A stretch of DNA of 64,000 nt from Mucilaginibacter lacusdianchii (GCF_009770985.1 NZ_WSRW01000003.1:62001-126000); one strand, 5' to 3'; positions 1 to 9,522 are shown, counted from the stretch's first letter. The notes: a model not told the origin generated them from the letters alone. A program made the numbers and translations.

Positions 1-739
1 GCGTAGTATCGCCTAAGCGTCGTTCTTCGCCGGCTTTTAATGCCAATGCCCATCCCTTTACATGGCTTTTTAATGGTATTTTTGCAATGTGCTGATCGTA
101 AATATCTTTAGCCTGTGCATAATTCTCCGCATAATGATTAAGCTTTTGTGCCTGATACAGATACCGCAGTTTTAAAAAGTTATCGCTCTCATGAAGTGCG
201 GCTTGCTGGGCTGTATCAGCGGTGGCTTTGAGCCCGGCCGTATCCAGCGGTGCGGGTTCCCAATAATTATAACTCGATTGACCTAAATACTCGGCCTGTT
301 GTGCAAATTGGTAATATTTCCTGGCGGCGGCATGCGCCGGATCTTTTAATGCCCACAAAAACTTGTTGGCAGCTAAGCTGTCGGCAACCGGTGGATCTTG
401 TTCAAAAAAATGAACGGCTCTTTCTTTACCGGCACTATCCAGGCCGTACATTATCTTTTCTACATCTCGCGGCTTTACCGTATTGCCCAGATAATTGGCC
501 CACTCTGCAGCGTTTACCGATGCCTCGCTTACCGGTTCTGCATCGGTATAAGTAAATTGGTAATCGGTAAAATAAAACGCGCTATAATTTGCTTTACCCT
601 GAACATCCGGGTGAAAAAAGGACGTATAATAATCATAAGGATCTACTTCGCCTCCGCAAGCCAGTACTATAACTAAGCAGGTTAGCCATACGCCGGTAAG
701 GCTAACGGAATAAAGCAGCAGTTTCTTCCAAAGTTTCAT
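1..739 (-). CDS. Lipoprotein of unknown function, C-terminus cut by the window edge
   Basis: About 246 N-terminal codons are visible on the minus strand and the frame stays open to base 1, so the gene is partial. The ATG at 739 is followed by a basic, hydrophobic leader ending in L-A-C-G (Cys28), a lipoprotein signal with probable outer-membrane or periplasmic destination. After it comes an acidic, Tyr/Asp-rich segment and then helix-rich sequence rich in Ala, Tyr and Gln that looks like tetratricopeptide-type repeats (around residues 175-240). The start lies 38 bases inside the preceding lipoprotein gene, so the two are probably translationally coupled. I do not recognise a function. Confidence 0.75.
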   Translation of the reverse strand, partial: MKLWKKLLLYSVSLTGVWLTCLVIVLACGGEVDPYDYYTSFFHPDVQGKANYSAFYFTDYQFTYTDAEPVSEASVNAAEWANYLGNTVKPRDVEKIMYGLDSAGKERAVHFFEQDPPVADSLAANKFLWALKDPAHAAARKYYQFAQQAEYLGQSSYNYWEPAPLDTAGLKATADTAQQAALHESDNFLKLRYLYQAQKLNHYAENYAQAKDIYDQHIAKIPLKSHVKGWALALKAGEERRLGDTT

Positions 740-1736
740 AAGGGTAATGTTTGAGTGATTGTTCGTCTAAGTGAAAGTAAATGATGTTTACGGTATCTGA
801 TTTTAGGTACTTTTGAATGTGTTGTGCCGCATGCTGCAACTGATCTCCCGATATAGTTTCCCACCTGATTTCGTCGGCACGTTTAAGTCCGTAGTCCGGC
901 AAGTTTTGCTGTAAAGTGTACAGATGAGGCTCATTTTGGTGAAATAGCTTGTTGTCAGACAACAAAGCCAGGTTTAGTCTCTTAGCTATTCCGGCATATT
1001 GTTTTTCCCTGAATACCACCGCCCAGCTAAAAAGCGGCAAGCCTACATCTACCGGCATGGGATATTTGGATAAGTTATGCCCTATATATTTTTCAAGCTC
1101 GCTTTGTTCTAAAATTGAATTCTGACTGCCGTACTTCCGCAAATTTCCCATGTTATAACACATCAGCATAACACGGTTAACTGGCGGAATGCCACTGCCT
1201 TTTTGGTTTTTAAGCTGGTGCAGGCGTAGGGTGGCCGACAGGTATTTGTTTTTAAGTTGATTATTAGCCTTAATACAATTGAGCAAGTAAAAGTAATTAT
1301 CACGAGTGGTTTGGGTCCAGTCGCAATCAATTTGCAATTCGTTGAAAGAGGTTTTGCCCGATTGTTTAATTTTCCCGGCAACGTAGTAAACTATTTTTCC
1401 GGCTAAATCATCCAGTTGTTTGTGCGTTCGGTTTTTAAGTACTTCATTAACAACAAATACTACCGGAACAATTTGAACAGAATCCGGCAACGGCGTTTTA
1501 AACGTAACTGGCGATACCGGTATTGTGTTGCCATCAACAACATCTACATCCATCATTCGCACATACATTTTTTTACAGTGCAGCGTGTCGAAGTATTGCT
1601 GTTCTGTTGAACTGATATTATACACCGTTTTCCAAAAGTAAAACGAGGTTTGAACCGTCCTCTTTTTATGGCAGGAAGCCAGTGTTATTAATGTGAGGGC
1701 CGTAACTAAGTAAACACGTATGTTAAACTTCGTCAT
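702..1736 (-). CDS. Lipoprotein, DUF3142/glycosidase-barrel-like, unknown function
   Basis: The 344-residue product begins with a signal peptide and a lipobox around L-A-S-C (Cys22), so it should be a lipidated envelope protein. The middle shows an alternating strand/helix pattern with an L-Q-I-D-C-D-W segment near residue 137, which resembles the strand-end acidic motifs of TIM-barrel glycosidase-like proteins such as the DUF3142 family. That placement is from memory and tentative. Its 3' end overlaps the next lipoprotein gene by 38 bases, so both probably form one operon and may act together at the cell surface. No catalytic residues can be assigned with confidence. Confidence 0.7.
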   Translation of the reverse strand: MTKFNIRVYLVTALTLITLASCHKKRTVQTSFYFWKTVYNISSTEQQYFDTLHCKKMYVRMMDVDVVDGNTIPVSPVTFKTPLPDSVQIVPVVFVVNEVLKNRTHKQLDDLAGKIVYYVAGKIKQSGKTSFNELQIDCDWTQTTRDNYFYLLNCIKANNQLKNKYLSATLRLHQLKNQKGSGIPPVNRVMLMCYNMGNLRKYGSQNSILEQSELEKYIGHNLSKYPMPVDVGLPLFSWAVVFREKQYAGIAKRLNLALLSDNKLFHQNEPHLYTLQQNLPDYGLKRADEIRWETISGDQLQHAAQHIQKYLKSDTVNIIYFHLDEQSLKHYPYETLEETAALFR

Positions 1737-1816
1737 ACAAAAATGCGCAACGTTATATTGTTCAAATAGATTATGTTGTTATGGCTCATGATACGCATTG
1801 GGAATTTTCAAAGCTA

Positions 1817-2140
1817 TTATGCTACTGAATTATTAAGCTTTTTCTTTTTATAATAAGTAATTACAGAGAATATGATAGTCGAAACCGGAATAACTACAGC
1901 TGTTAAAGAAATTCCTAAAAATGCAAAACCGACCGATGGTGTAGCACATTTGGTACCGGGAGGCAAATTGATAATATCAAGGTAGCTGGCCAGTACCGGC
2001 AGTACTATGCCCAGCAAAAAGCATATCAGTGTTATTAAAATTATTGATAAACTGATACGCCCGGCAATATGCAGGCTGCATAAAATAATATGCGCTACAG
2101 GTGCTGTAATCATTAAAATTAAGCTCAGCAGAAACACCAT
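1817..2140 (-). CDS. Small integral membrane protein, unknown function
   Basis: This 107-residue protein is almost entirely hydrophobic, with three predicted membrane segments: about residues 2-24, 28-53 and 70-94. A short loop with P-P-G-T-K-C separates the second and third, and the tail is basic (Y-Y-K-K-K-K). I recognise no family motif. It sits alone between two minus-strand genes of unknown role, with 80-odd bases on either side, and may be transcribed separately. The ORF is convincing mainly because of its consistent transmembrane pattern. Confidence 0.55.
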   Translation of the reverse strand: MVFLLSLILMITAPVAHIILCSLHIAGRISLSIILITLICFLLGIVLPVLASYLDIINLPPGTKCATPSVGFAFLGISLTAVVIPVSTIIFSVITYYKKKKLNNSVA

Positions 2141-2216
2141 TGTACCGTTATTTTAACTTAATACAGCAAGGTAGGCTAATGTAACCCTGTTGCTTGAAAT
2201 AGTTAAGTGTTAAACG

Positions 2217-2726
2217 TTATTGTTCAATGGTAATGCCGTTAATAGATATTTCCTTGCAGCCAAATGAAATGGATGATGCGCCATATGCATCGCTATAAGA
2301 GGATGTTGACATTTGGTCGGCATAACTGTATAAACTGGCTTGCTTGAATTTAATGGTGCGAGTTGGGTTTTTGCCGTAAGTGTCAACTATTGTAATGGTG
2401 CCGTCAAACCGGTTTTGCTTTTTAGAAAATACATTAAGCAATTCATCACTGATTTTTTTGGCATCCATTGTAATATACAAAGAGCCTGGATAGTATAAAG
2501 GTGATTTGCTTTTGACAGAATCCTTTACAGCTGCCACTGGCGGTGTTTCATCATTACTGCGAGATAAAGAAGTGCTTACAGTGTTTAGGTCGGTAACGAT
2601 GCTTTTGTCACCATACACCACTGTTAACTGTATCTTAGTGCGGTTTTCATCAGACTGTGCTTGAGTGCTTGTAGCAAAAAGAAGAAACGATAATAATGAT
2701 AGCGTAAATGCAAATAAGTTTTTCAT
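2217..2726 (-). CDS. Secreted protein of unknown function, faintly Hcp/TssD-like C-terminus
   Basis: The 169-residue product has a clear signal peptide (residues 1-23, ending T-Q-A-Q) and a mature part made mostly of predicted beta strands. From about residue 80 the order of elements is: helix with K-K-I-S-D-E-L-L, strand D-G-T-I-T-I-V-D, strand T-R-T-I-K-F-K-Q-A, a Ser/Tyr-rich loop, then I-S-F-G-C-K-E-I-S-I-N-G-I. This recalls the tail-tube fold of Bacteroidota TssD/Hcp proteins. Those proteins lack signal peptides and no type VI secretion gene is nearby, so the similarity may be only structural convergence. Function is unknown. Confidence 0.65.
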   Translation of the reverse strand: MKNLFAFTLSLLSFLLFATSTQAQSDENRTKIQLTVVYGDKSIVTDLNTVSTSLSRSNDETPPVAAVKDSVKSKSPLYYPGSLYITMDAKKISDELLNVFSKKQNRFDGTITIVDTYGKNPTRTIKFKQASLYSYADQMSTSSYSDAYGASSISFGCKEISINGITIEQ

Positions 2727-2885
2727 AGGTTGATTTGAATGAATATGTTGGTAACAAACACTCTTAGTGGTTGTTGGCTTTTGTGTAAATAATTTATGCT
2801 ATCAGTAAGTATTGCTAAGTAATTGCAGGTAATAGTTTCAATTGTATAGTTTTAGATGCTGATGTTGTTATGTGTTATGGTACAA

Positions 2886-2924
2886 AAAATGAAGCAGCCC
2901 TGTTTTACAGGGCTGCTTCATTTT
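2886..2924 (-). terminator. Rho-independent terminator of the efflux operon
   Basis: A perfect 14-bp stem (2890-2903 with 2907-2920) closes a 3-base loop and is flanked by A-runs and T-runs on either side. It lies directly after the stop codon of the adaptor gene, and read on the minus strand it ends in a U-tract. This is the end of the three-gene RND operon. Confidence 0.9.
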
Positions 2925-4015
2925 TAATTGATCTCATCACCTTCTTTTAACTCATCACCGGCGTTGAGCACCAGATGTTCGTTCGGTTTCAGATCTCCGA
3001 ATACCTCTGTTGAGTCGTGGGTGGTTAAGCCTTCTTTAATATTAATTAATGCTGCTTTACCATCTCGTACAGCTACCACATACTCGCGTTCTGTAGACCG
3101 GACAATGGCATTATTGGGTATTAATAACGATTTTGCGCCCGACACCATAGGTATTTCTACCTCGGCATACATGCCTGGCTTGAATTGCTGCTTATTGTTA
3201 ACAACATCAATTTCAATGGCTTCAGAACGCATGCTTCCCAATGCATTGGCCGACCGGCTGATTTTTCCGGTGTGTTGTTGGCCAGGCATGGCATTAAAGG
3301 TGTATTTAACATATCTTTTTAAATCAACTTTATCCACATAGTCTTCCGGTATGTAAACTTCCAGCCTCAATTTACGGGTGTCTTGCAATACCAACATTGG
3401 TTGATCGGTTGCTTTACCTGGTGTTACCAAAGCCCCTGGCGATACATTCCGTTGCACAATCATGCCATCAAAGGGAGCATAAATATTTAAATAACCTTGT
3501 AAAGTATTTACCGATGTTACATTTGAACGTTCTGAACTGGCCAGCGCGGCATCTGCTTTCATTTTTGCCAAGGCGTTATCTAAATCGAGCGGCGATACCG
3601 ATCCAGGCTCTTTAGCGGCTTCTTTTAGCCGCTGGTATTTTTCGCTGCTGGCTTGTGCGTTTTCCTGTGCCTGCAAATAGCGTGATTTGGCCGCTTGCAC
3701 CTGCGACTGCATTTCGGGCGCTTCCAGCCTGATGAGCAGTTGACCTTTTCGTACAACAGAGCCGCGGTCTACAAATACTTCTTTTACAAAGCCGTTCACT
3801 TTAGGAAAAAGATTTACCTCGTTAAAAGGTCTTAATTGTCCCGGCAAACGTACCGCGCTTGAAAGTGCCTTTTCGGCTACCGTAGCTAACTGCAATTCGG
3901 ATGTTTTGCTTTTAGAATTGCTCTCGGTTAAATCTATCGGTTTGTGGTTGCCTGAGCAGGCATATAATGAAGTTGCTGTAACAGCAAGCAAAAATGGTTT
4001 TATATATTGTTTCAT
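2924..4015 (-). CDS. RND efflux periplasmic adaptor (membrane fusion protein), lipoprotein
   Basis: This 363-residue protein links an inner-membrane RND pump to an outer-membrane channel. It has a lipobox L-Y-A-C (Cys20). Next come a barrel-sandwich half-motif with F-P-K-V-N-G-F-V-K-E-V and V-R-K-G-Q-L-L-I-R-L-E (residues about 70-103), an alpha-hairpin (about 105-170), and the second lipoyl half with I-Y-A-P-F-D-G-M-I-V (about 177-190). A beta-barrel and a membrane-proximal region follow. Length is normal for the AcrA/HlyD family. It is the last gene of the operon, 7 bases after the pump gene, and is followed at once by a terminator. Substrate cannot be read from the sequence. Confidence 0.93.
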   Translation of the reverse strand: MKQYIKPFLLAVTATSLYACSGNHKPIDLTESNSKSKTSELQLATVAEKALSSAVRLPGQLRPFNEVNLFPKVNGFVKEVFVDRGSVVRKGQLLIRLEAPEMQSQVQAAKSRYLQAQENAQASSEKYQRLKEAAKEPGSVSPLDLDNALAKMKADAALASSERSNVTSVNTLQGYLNIYAPFDGMIVQRNVSPGALVTPGKATDQPMLVLQDTRKLRLEVYIPEDYVDKVDLKRYVKYTFNAMPGQQHTGKISRSANALGSMRSEAIEIDVVNNKQQFKPGMYAEVEIPMVSGAKSLLIPNNAIVRSTEREYVVAVRDGKAALINIKEGLTTHDSTEVFGDLKPNEHLVLNAGDELKEGDEIN

Positions 4016-4022
4016 GATGAGA

Positions 4023-7000
4023 TTAAGCGTTTACAGTTTCCGGTTCAATGGTTGGTTCATTCTCTGGCATTAAGGCCGGCGAGTCGTAGGTAGTTTTATC
4101 CTGTACCCAAGCAAATACCAGTGGCAGGATGAATAGGGCAGCAAGCGTGGACGCAATTAATCCTCCAATTACGGCACGGCCAAGTGGTGCAGATTGTTCA
4201 CCAGCTTCGCCAAGGCCCGAGGCCATGGGTATCATTCCGGCAATCATCGCTAAGCTGGTCATCAATATTGGGCGAAGACGAATGGATGCACTGGTAACCG
4301 CAGCCTGGGTCGCATTCCGGTATTCCAACCGAAGCTTTTCTGCATTGGTGACGATAAGGATGGCGTTGGCTACAGATACCCCGGTTGACATTATCATGCC
4401 CATGTACGATTGCAGGTTAAGTGTAGAACCGGTTAACAGCAATAAACTCAGCGACCCTAATATTACCGCCGGAACGGTAGAAAGTACGGTAAGTGATACT
4501 TTGAAAGACTGGTAGTTGGCAGCCAGAAGCAGGAAGATTACCAGGATGGCAAATAATAAACCGTTTTGCAAGCTGCTCATAGTTTCAGTTAACAGGTTTG
4601 ACATGCCGCCAATGGTTGCCAGCAATCCTTTAGGCGGCGTACCTGTTTCTTTAAGCGCCTGCGCAACATCTGTAGTAGCTTTGCCTAAATCCTGTTTATA
4701 AATATTGGCGCTTACGGTAAGGTAACGGCGAGGGCCGTCGCGGTCATATTCACCAGGAACATATACTGTTTTAAAAGTGGCCACATCACCAAGTACGGGT
4801 GTGCTTCGTCCTTTAAGTAACGGTATTTCCCTTAGCTGATCCATATTGTTCATTACATATTCCGGTACCTGCACCTGCACCGAATAGGTATAGGCTCCTT
4901 TTTCATCCAGCCATAGGTTCTTTTGGGTAAAACGGCTGGAGGTAGTACTTGCGGTAACGGAATTAGAAATGTCTTTGATATTAATACCGAACTGCGCAGC
5001 CTTTAAACGGTCTACGGTAATTGAGATAACGGGAAATTTTAAAGGCTGGTTAATTTGTATATCGCGCAGGTAATCTATCTTTTTAAGCTTTTGGATTACC
5101 TTATTTGCATACCCTTCAATCTGCTGCATGTCTTTACCGGCTACCTGCACCTCGATGGGGGTAGACGCACCCTGACTCATAATCTTCTCTGTCATGTCTA
5201 TGGGCTCAAAAGTGATCTGTAAATCGGGTAATGCCTGACGGATGTTTTTACGCAAGGCATCCTTTAGCTCATCCATGTTGATATGGTAGTCTTCATCCAA
5301 ATTAACCTGTAATATTGCTTCTTGTGTCCCGGTATTAAAGATGTACAAGTTGCTGCTGCCGTAACTGCTTGGAATCAGGCCAATATAGCCTGAAGTGATT
5401 TTTACATGGCCATCTACAGTTTTATTAATGATGTTGAGCACTTGCTTAAACTTGTCTTCCGTCCGTTCCAAACGGGTACCGGCAGGGGCTTTCATCCTAA
5501 TCTGAAACTGTCCGTTATTAATTTTCGGCATCATGTCTTTGCCGATGAATACAAAACACAATCCGGCCAGCAGGATAACGCCCACCAGATACACTGATAT
5601 AATTAGTTTTTTTCGCGGTATCATTCGTTCAAGCGACTTGATAAAGCGAAGCTTAACCCTTTCAAAGCCATCATTTTTTTCCGGTTCTTCTACCTCGTGC
5701 CGGTAATGCTCATTCACCTGTATTTCCTCGGGGCGGTTTAATGCTTCGCCGGCATGGGCATGCAAGCGGCCATGCTCATAGTGCTGGTATTGCTCTGCCT
5801 TAATAAGCCAGTTGCTCATAATTGGTACCAGTGTTTGGGCTACAACATAAGACACGATCATGGTAAGGCCGATGGACATGGAAAGTGGCAAAAACATGGC
5901 TTTTGGTACACCGCTCATCATAAATGAAGGTGCAAACACGGCAAGAATACACAGCAGGATAAGCAATAACGGAAAGGAAATTTCTTCACAGGCATCATAA
6001 ATGGCCAGCCGCTTGGATTTGCCCATTTCCAGGTGCTGATGAATGTTCTCGATAGTAACCGTAGCCTGATCGACTAGAATACCAATAGCCAGCGCCAGCC
6101 CGCTTAGCGTCATAATGTTAATGGTTTGCCCGAACAGGCTAAGCAGCAACACCCCTATAAGGATAGAAACCGGTATAGTAATCACCACAATTAAACTGCT
6201 GCGCCAATCACGCAAAAACAGCAGTACCATTAATCCGGTCAGCAATGCGCCTAAGCCGCCTTCGGTCATCAAACTCTCTACAGCATTCACTACAAATACC
6301 GATTGGTCAAACTCGTATGAGAGCTTTACATCATCCGGCAGCAGCGATTGCATTTCGGGTAGTTTCGATTTTAAATCCTGCACCACCGACCATGTAGAGG
6401 CATCTGCTGTTTTCACCACCGGAATGTAAACAGAGCGTTTGCCATTAATCAGGGCATAGTCAACCGTAATATCTGCTGCATCGGCTACACGGGCAAAATC
6501 TCTCATAAAAATAGGTACGCCGTTTTGCGTTTTCACCGGGATGTTGCCAAAGTTATCGGCACTTTTAATCAGTGAGTTCATAGAGGTCAGATACATCGTA
6601 TTATCCATTCGCAAGTTTCCGGATGGTGCCATGACGTTAAACTTCGATAACGCGTCCACCACTTCGTCGGGCGTAAGGTTTAAACTGCGCAGTTTATCTG
6701 GATTAACGTTAATGGTTATTGACCTTGCATTGGCGCCAAAAGGAGGGGGGGCAGATAAACCCGGAATGGTAGAAAACATGGGCCGTATACGGGTAGCGGC
6801 CAAATCATAAATATCCTTCAGCGGCTTTGACGGACTGGAAAACACCAGTTGGCCTACCGGCAATGAGGATGCATCAAAACGAATTACTTGTGGAGGCAAA
6901 GCACCTGGTGGAAAAAAGCTGGTTGCCCGGTTTACCTGTAATGCAACTTGGGCAGAGGCCTCAGCCATATTGGTGCTCTCGTAAAAGGTAAGTTTAATAA

Positions 7001-7268
7001 GCGTTAGCCCTTGAATATTTTTACTGGTAATACTTTTTACACCATTAATGTATAGGAACTGATTTTGCAAACCGGTTGAAAAAAAACCTTCCATTTGCTG
7101 AGCCGACATACCACCATATGATTCAATGACGTAAATTGTAGGCAGATTTAACTGCGGAAAAATATCTATCGGTATTTTAAGTGCGCTGAGTACTGCAAAA
7201 ATTAAAAGGCTGAGCGTTATCACTATGGTAGTGACAGGCCTTTTTAATGCAGATGTGACCATTGACAT
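4023..7268 (-). CDS. RND efflux pump, inner-membrane permease subunit
   Basis: The 1081-residue protein is a full-length RND permease (AcrB/CusA superfamily) with two six-helix halves and two large periplasmic loops. The fourth helix carries G-I-L-V-D-Q-A-T-V with one acidic residue (D400) instead of the Asp-Asp pair of AcrB. The tenth has G-V-S-V-A-N-A-I (963-970) without the AcrB Lys, so its proton relay differs from the drug-pump archetype. Between helices 6 and 7 there is a His-rich cytoplasmic stretch (residues 495-524, six His). The gene is 6 bases downstream of the outer-membrane factor and 7 upstream of the adaptor. Substrate is unknown; it could be drugs, lipids or metals. Confidence 0.95.
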   Translation of the reverse strand: MSMVTSALKRPVTTIVITLSLLIFAVLSALKIPIDIFPQLNLPTIYVIESYGGMSAQQMEGFFSTGLQNQFLYINGVKSITSKNIQGLTLIKLTFYESTNMAEASAQVALQVNRATSFFPPGALPPQVIRFDASSLPVGQLVFSSPSKPLKDIYDLAATRIRPMFSTIPGLSAPPPFGANARSITINVNPDKLRSLNLTPDEVVDALSKFNVMAPSGNLRMDNTMYLTSMNSLIKSADNFGNIPVKTQNGVPIFMRDFARVADAADITVDYALINGKRSVYIPVVKTADASTWSVVQDLKSKLPEMQSLLPDDVKLSYEFDQSVFVVNAVESLMTEGGLGALLTGLMVLLFLRDWRSSLIVVITIPVSILIGVLLLSLFGQTINIMTLSGLALAIGILVDQATVTIENIHQHLEMGKSKRLAIYDACEEISFPLLLILLCILAVFAPSFMMSGVPKAMFLPLSMSIGLTMIVSYVVAQTLVPIMSNWLIKAEQYQHYEHGRLHAHAGEALNRPEEIQVNEHYRHEVEEPEKNDGFERVKLRFIKSLERMIPRKKLIISVYLVGVILLAGLCFVFIGKDMMPKINNGQFQIRMKAPAGTRLERTEDKFKQVLNIINKTVDGHVKITSGYIGLIPSSYGSSNLYIFNTGTQEAILQVNLDEDYHINMDELKDALRKNIRQALPDLQITFEPIDMTEKIMSQGASTPIEVQVAGKDMQQIEGYANKVIQKLKKIDYLRDIQINQPLKFPVISITVDRLKAAQFGINIKDISNSVTASTTSSRFTQKNLWLDEKGAYTYSVQVQVPEYVMNNMDQLREIPLLKGRSTPVLGDVATFKTVYVPGEYDRDGPRRYLTVSANIYKQDLGKATTDVAQALKETGTPPKGLLATIGGMSNLLTETMSSLQNGLLFAILVIFLLLAANYQSFKVSLTVLSTVPAVILGSLSLLLLTGSTLNLQSYMGMIMSTGVSVANAILIVTNAEKLRLEYRNATQAAVTSASIRLRPILMTSLAMIAGMIPMASGLGEAGEQSAPLGRAVIGGLIASTLAALFILPLVFAWVQDKTTYDSPALMPENEPTIEPETVNA

Positions 7269-7274
7269 AGCTGT

Positions 7275-8663
7275 TTATTTTAATGTATTTAACAAGGTGT
7301 TAACTTGGTTATCGGTAATAGCCTCGCGAAACAATGCGTTGGTATAGGCATATTTGGCTTGCGCATAATCCGTTTCGGCACGATACAAAATATTTAATGC
7401 AGCGTTAAGCTCGATGATATCGGTAAGGCCGTTTTTGTATAGGGATAACTTTTGGCGATAGCCTGCATTGGCAGCACGAAGCTGATTAGGAATTTCATGT
7501 AGCCGCTCACGAGCCGTTTGCAACTCTGTTTGTGCTTGTGTAGCACTGCTGGCAAGTGCTATTTTCTGTTCATTTAGCTGTCGCTGTGCAAAGTTGCTGG
7601 CTGCCTTTTGCGTGCGCAGTTTTAATTGTTTTCGCCTCAGATCAAAGAGGTTATAAGAAACGCTCAGTCCAACAAGATAATTGCCGCGATCAAAATTAAA
7701 GCCGCTATTTACCGGCCCGAAATTATCATTAGCATCAACGCTCGATCCACGTCCCCAGGCTGCAGCTTCCAACAGTATTTTAGGGTTGTATTGCTTTTTC
7801 ACAAGCTCTTCGCGTTGCACACTGTTTTGGTATAACGACTTGTAATAGTTAATCAGTGGATGAGTTGCAGTATCAGGCAGTAAAGGTTGTATTGATGTGG
7901 CCTGAGTAAGCAACTGGTTTTGAGCCAAAGTGTCCGCAACAATTGCCTGTGCCGGAAGTCCGCTTACGGCCGAAATCTGCTGTTGTAATTGCCGGTACTG
8001 GTTACGAAGTTCAATATAATTCAACCTCGCTTTAGAAAGTTCTGCTTCGGCTATACTGGTATCTACCCCCGGTCTTACACCACTTTTAGCCAAAGCGTAA
8101 ATAGAGCGTTTAATTTGATCGTTACGTTGGATATTCCGTTGCTGAATGGAAAGGTAATTTTGCAAACGGGCCAGCTGCAGATAGGCACTAATTACAGAAG
8201 ACTGCAACTGGTATTTGGATTGTGCATAGCGGCTTTGTTCTATTTTAATTTCAGAATTAGCTACGCGGTTTTGTGCACCATAAGCGCCAAAGTTGTAAAT
8301 TTCCCAGTCAAGCGCAGCAATGCCTAGGTTGTCGCCCGTTGCTGTACTATTACTTCCCAGTCGTACACCTCGTGAGTTGGATGGGATGATACCAAAGCCA
8401 AAATAAGGGCCCGCTACATTGTTGTTGGTACCGATATCTGCCTGGTAATTTAATTTAAGATTGGGCAGCCAGTTATTTCGAGTTTCGGCGGCCTGAGCCT
8501 GGCGTATGGAAATAGCTGCTGAATCTGTAAGCAGCGAAGGTGCTTTCTGATCAACCTCGCTGAGTAACTGTTTTAATGATATTGGGGTGGTTTGCTGAGC
8601 AACGGTATGTAAACAAAATAACAAGCATACTATTAGGCCAGCAACTTTTTTAAAGTCTGACAT
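7275..8663 (-). CDS. TolC-family outer-membrane efflux protein
   Basis: This 462-residue protein is the first gene of the RND operon and should form the outer-membrane/periplasmic channel. A signal peptide (residues 1-22, ending V-A-Q) is followed by two repeated long coiled-coil regions rich in Gln, Ala, Leu and Arg (about 120-235 and 330-450), the layout of the OEP family. Between them lie aromatic strand segments such as Y-L-V-G-L-S-V-S-Y-N-L-F for the barrel. Length is typical. No transcription factor gene is adjacent, so regulation is not visible beyond a short A/T-rich leader. Confidence 0.93.
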   Translation of the reverse strand: MSDFKKVAGLIVCLLFCLHTVAQQTTPISLKQLLSEVDQKAPSLLTDSAAISIRQAQAAETRNNWLPNLKLNYQADIGTNNNVAGPYFGFGIIPSNSRGVRLGSNSTATGDNLGIAALDWEIYNFGAYGAQNRVANSEIKIEQSRYAQSKYQLQSSVISAYLQLARLQNYLSIQQRNIQRNDQIKRSIYALAKSGVRPGVDTSIAEAELSKARLNYIELRNQYRQLQQQISAVSGLPAQAIVADTLAQNQLLTQATSIQPLLPDTATHPLINYYKSLYQNSVQREELVKKQYNPKILLEAAAWGRGSSVDANDNFGPVNSGFNFDRGNYLVGLSVSYNLFDLRRKQLKLRTQKAASNFAQRQLNEQKIALASSATQAQTELQTARERLHEIPNQLRAANAGYRQKLSLYKNGLTDIIELNAALNILYRAETDYAQAKYAYTNALFREAITDNQVNTLLNTLK

Positions 8664-8748
8664 TTGAAACTTTTAGAAATTAATACTTGATTGAATAGCT
8701 CAAAAATGGCACTAAGCCATGTGACTAATACAGTAAGAATTCCTGAAA

Positions 8749-9120
8749 TCAGATAGTAAGTTTACCGGTAAACAAGTACGTTTTGCTGCCGTATTCAGCA
8801 TCCGTTAAAATGATGCAGACCGGGCTTTTTTGTATTTGTTTGAATAGAAAAGCAAATGGGAATAAAAGCGACAACAGCAATGCAATGCTGATCGTGTTTT
8901 TTTGCGGAGGGTTGGAAATTCTGTATTGAAAGCTGGCCTTTTCCTTCTCAGAGTCTTCCAGAAATTCAGGCTTACGTTTGGTAAAAGCCTTAACTAATAC
9001 CAACCGGCGGTTATGAACATGTTGTAATCCATTTAATGTATTAAAACCTATAAACGGCTTGGCAATAAACAGCAAAGCTGCTATTGCCAATATGAGTTTT
9101 ATAGCTTTTAAATAATGCAT
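8749..9120 (-). CDS. Small membrane-anchored protein, unknown function
   Basis: I choose the ATG at 9120, giving 123 residues, because the protein then begins M-H-Y-L-K-A-I-K-L followed by a hydrophobic anchor (residues 7-22). The longer upstream reading has no such leader. A second hydrophobic segment occurs around residues 76-91, and a polar, basic stretch lies between them. The tail, with C-I-I-L-T-D-A-E-Y-G-S, looks like an extracytoplasmic or cytosolic strand pair. It is codirectional with the RND operon 85 bases upstream of it, which makes a link to efflux possible but unproven. No family recognised. Confidence 0.5.
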   Translation of the reverse strand: MHYLKAIKLILAIAALLFIAKPFIGFNTLNGLQHVHNRRLVLVKAFTKRKPEFLEDSEKEKASFQYRISNPPQKNTISIALLLSLLFPFAFLFKQIQKSPVCIILTDAEYGSKTYLFTGKLTI

Positions 9121-9522
9121 TATTACAAAGTTGATTAAAAATATGAACGCTGCATCAACCGTAACACCTTTGTTGCAATGTGAATAATTTAAATTGGACT
9201 TGTTGAGCCAGCGGTTGCTGCACAAGTAATCATCACCTTAATTATTGTGTTGTATGTTGTTAAAAGTAACAAACTTTGGCGAACAAAGACACCGCAATTA
9301 ATACAGTCCGCAGGCTTTATAATAATAATGGGCGTTTTTGTTTTGGTGTATTACAACGATATTTCCAGCCTTATCTAAACTATGGAAATATTTAATATTC
9401 TAAAAGTAGTTACCTTTACTCTCCATCCGGCATGATTCTACTCATCAGAATAGAGCCATTCGGGTGAAGTGAAAAAGATAATTTGAGTTTTGCATTTAAC
9501 GTGGTAAGCGCAAATATTATTT
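9121..9522. other. Divergent intergenic region with a 9-bp inverted repeat
   Basis: These 402 bases separate two divergent genes and contain no convincing ORF. A perfect 9-bp inverted repeat (9359-9367 with 9383-9391, A-T-A-T-T-T-C-C-A and its complement) sits about 130 bases before the oxidoreductase start and could bind a regulator. A shorter A-T-T-C-T/A-G-A-A-T pair lies near 9434-9450. Confidence 0.35.

Noticed and set aside
250..676. Plus-strand ORFs at the left edge
   Set aside because: They lie opposite a long open minus-strand frame with a lipoprotein leader and have no domain-like features.
2928..3341. Plus-strand ORFs opposite the efflux genes (also 4129-4515, 6115-6429)
   Set aside because: Shadows of the strongly supported RND adaptor and pump frames; Ser/Pro-rich composition typical of antisense frames.
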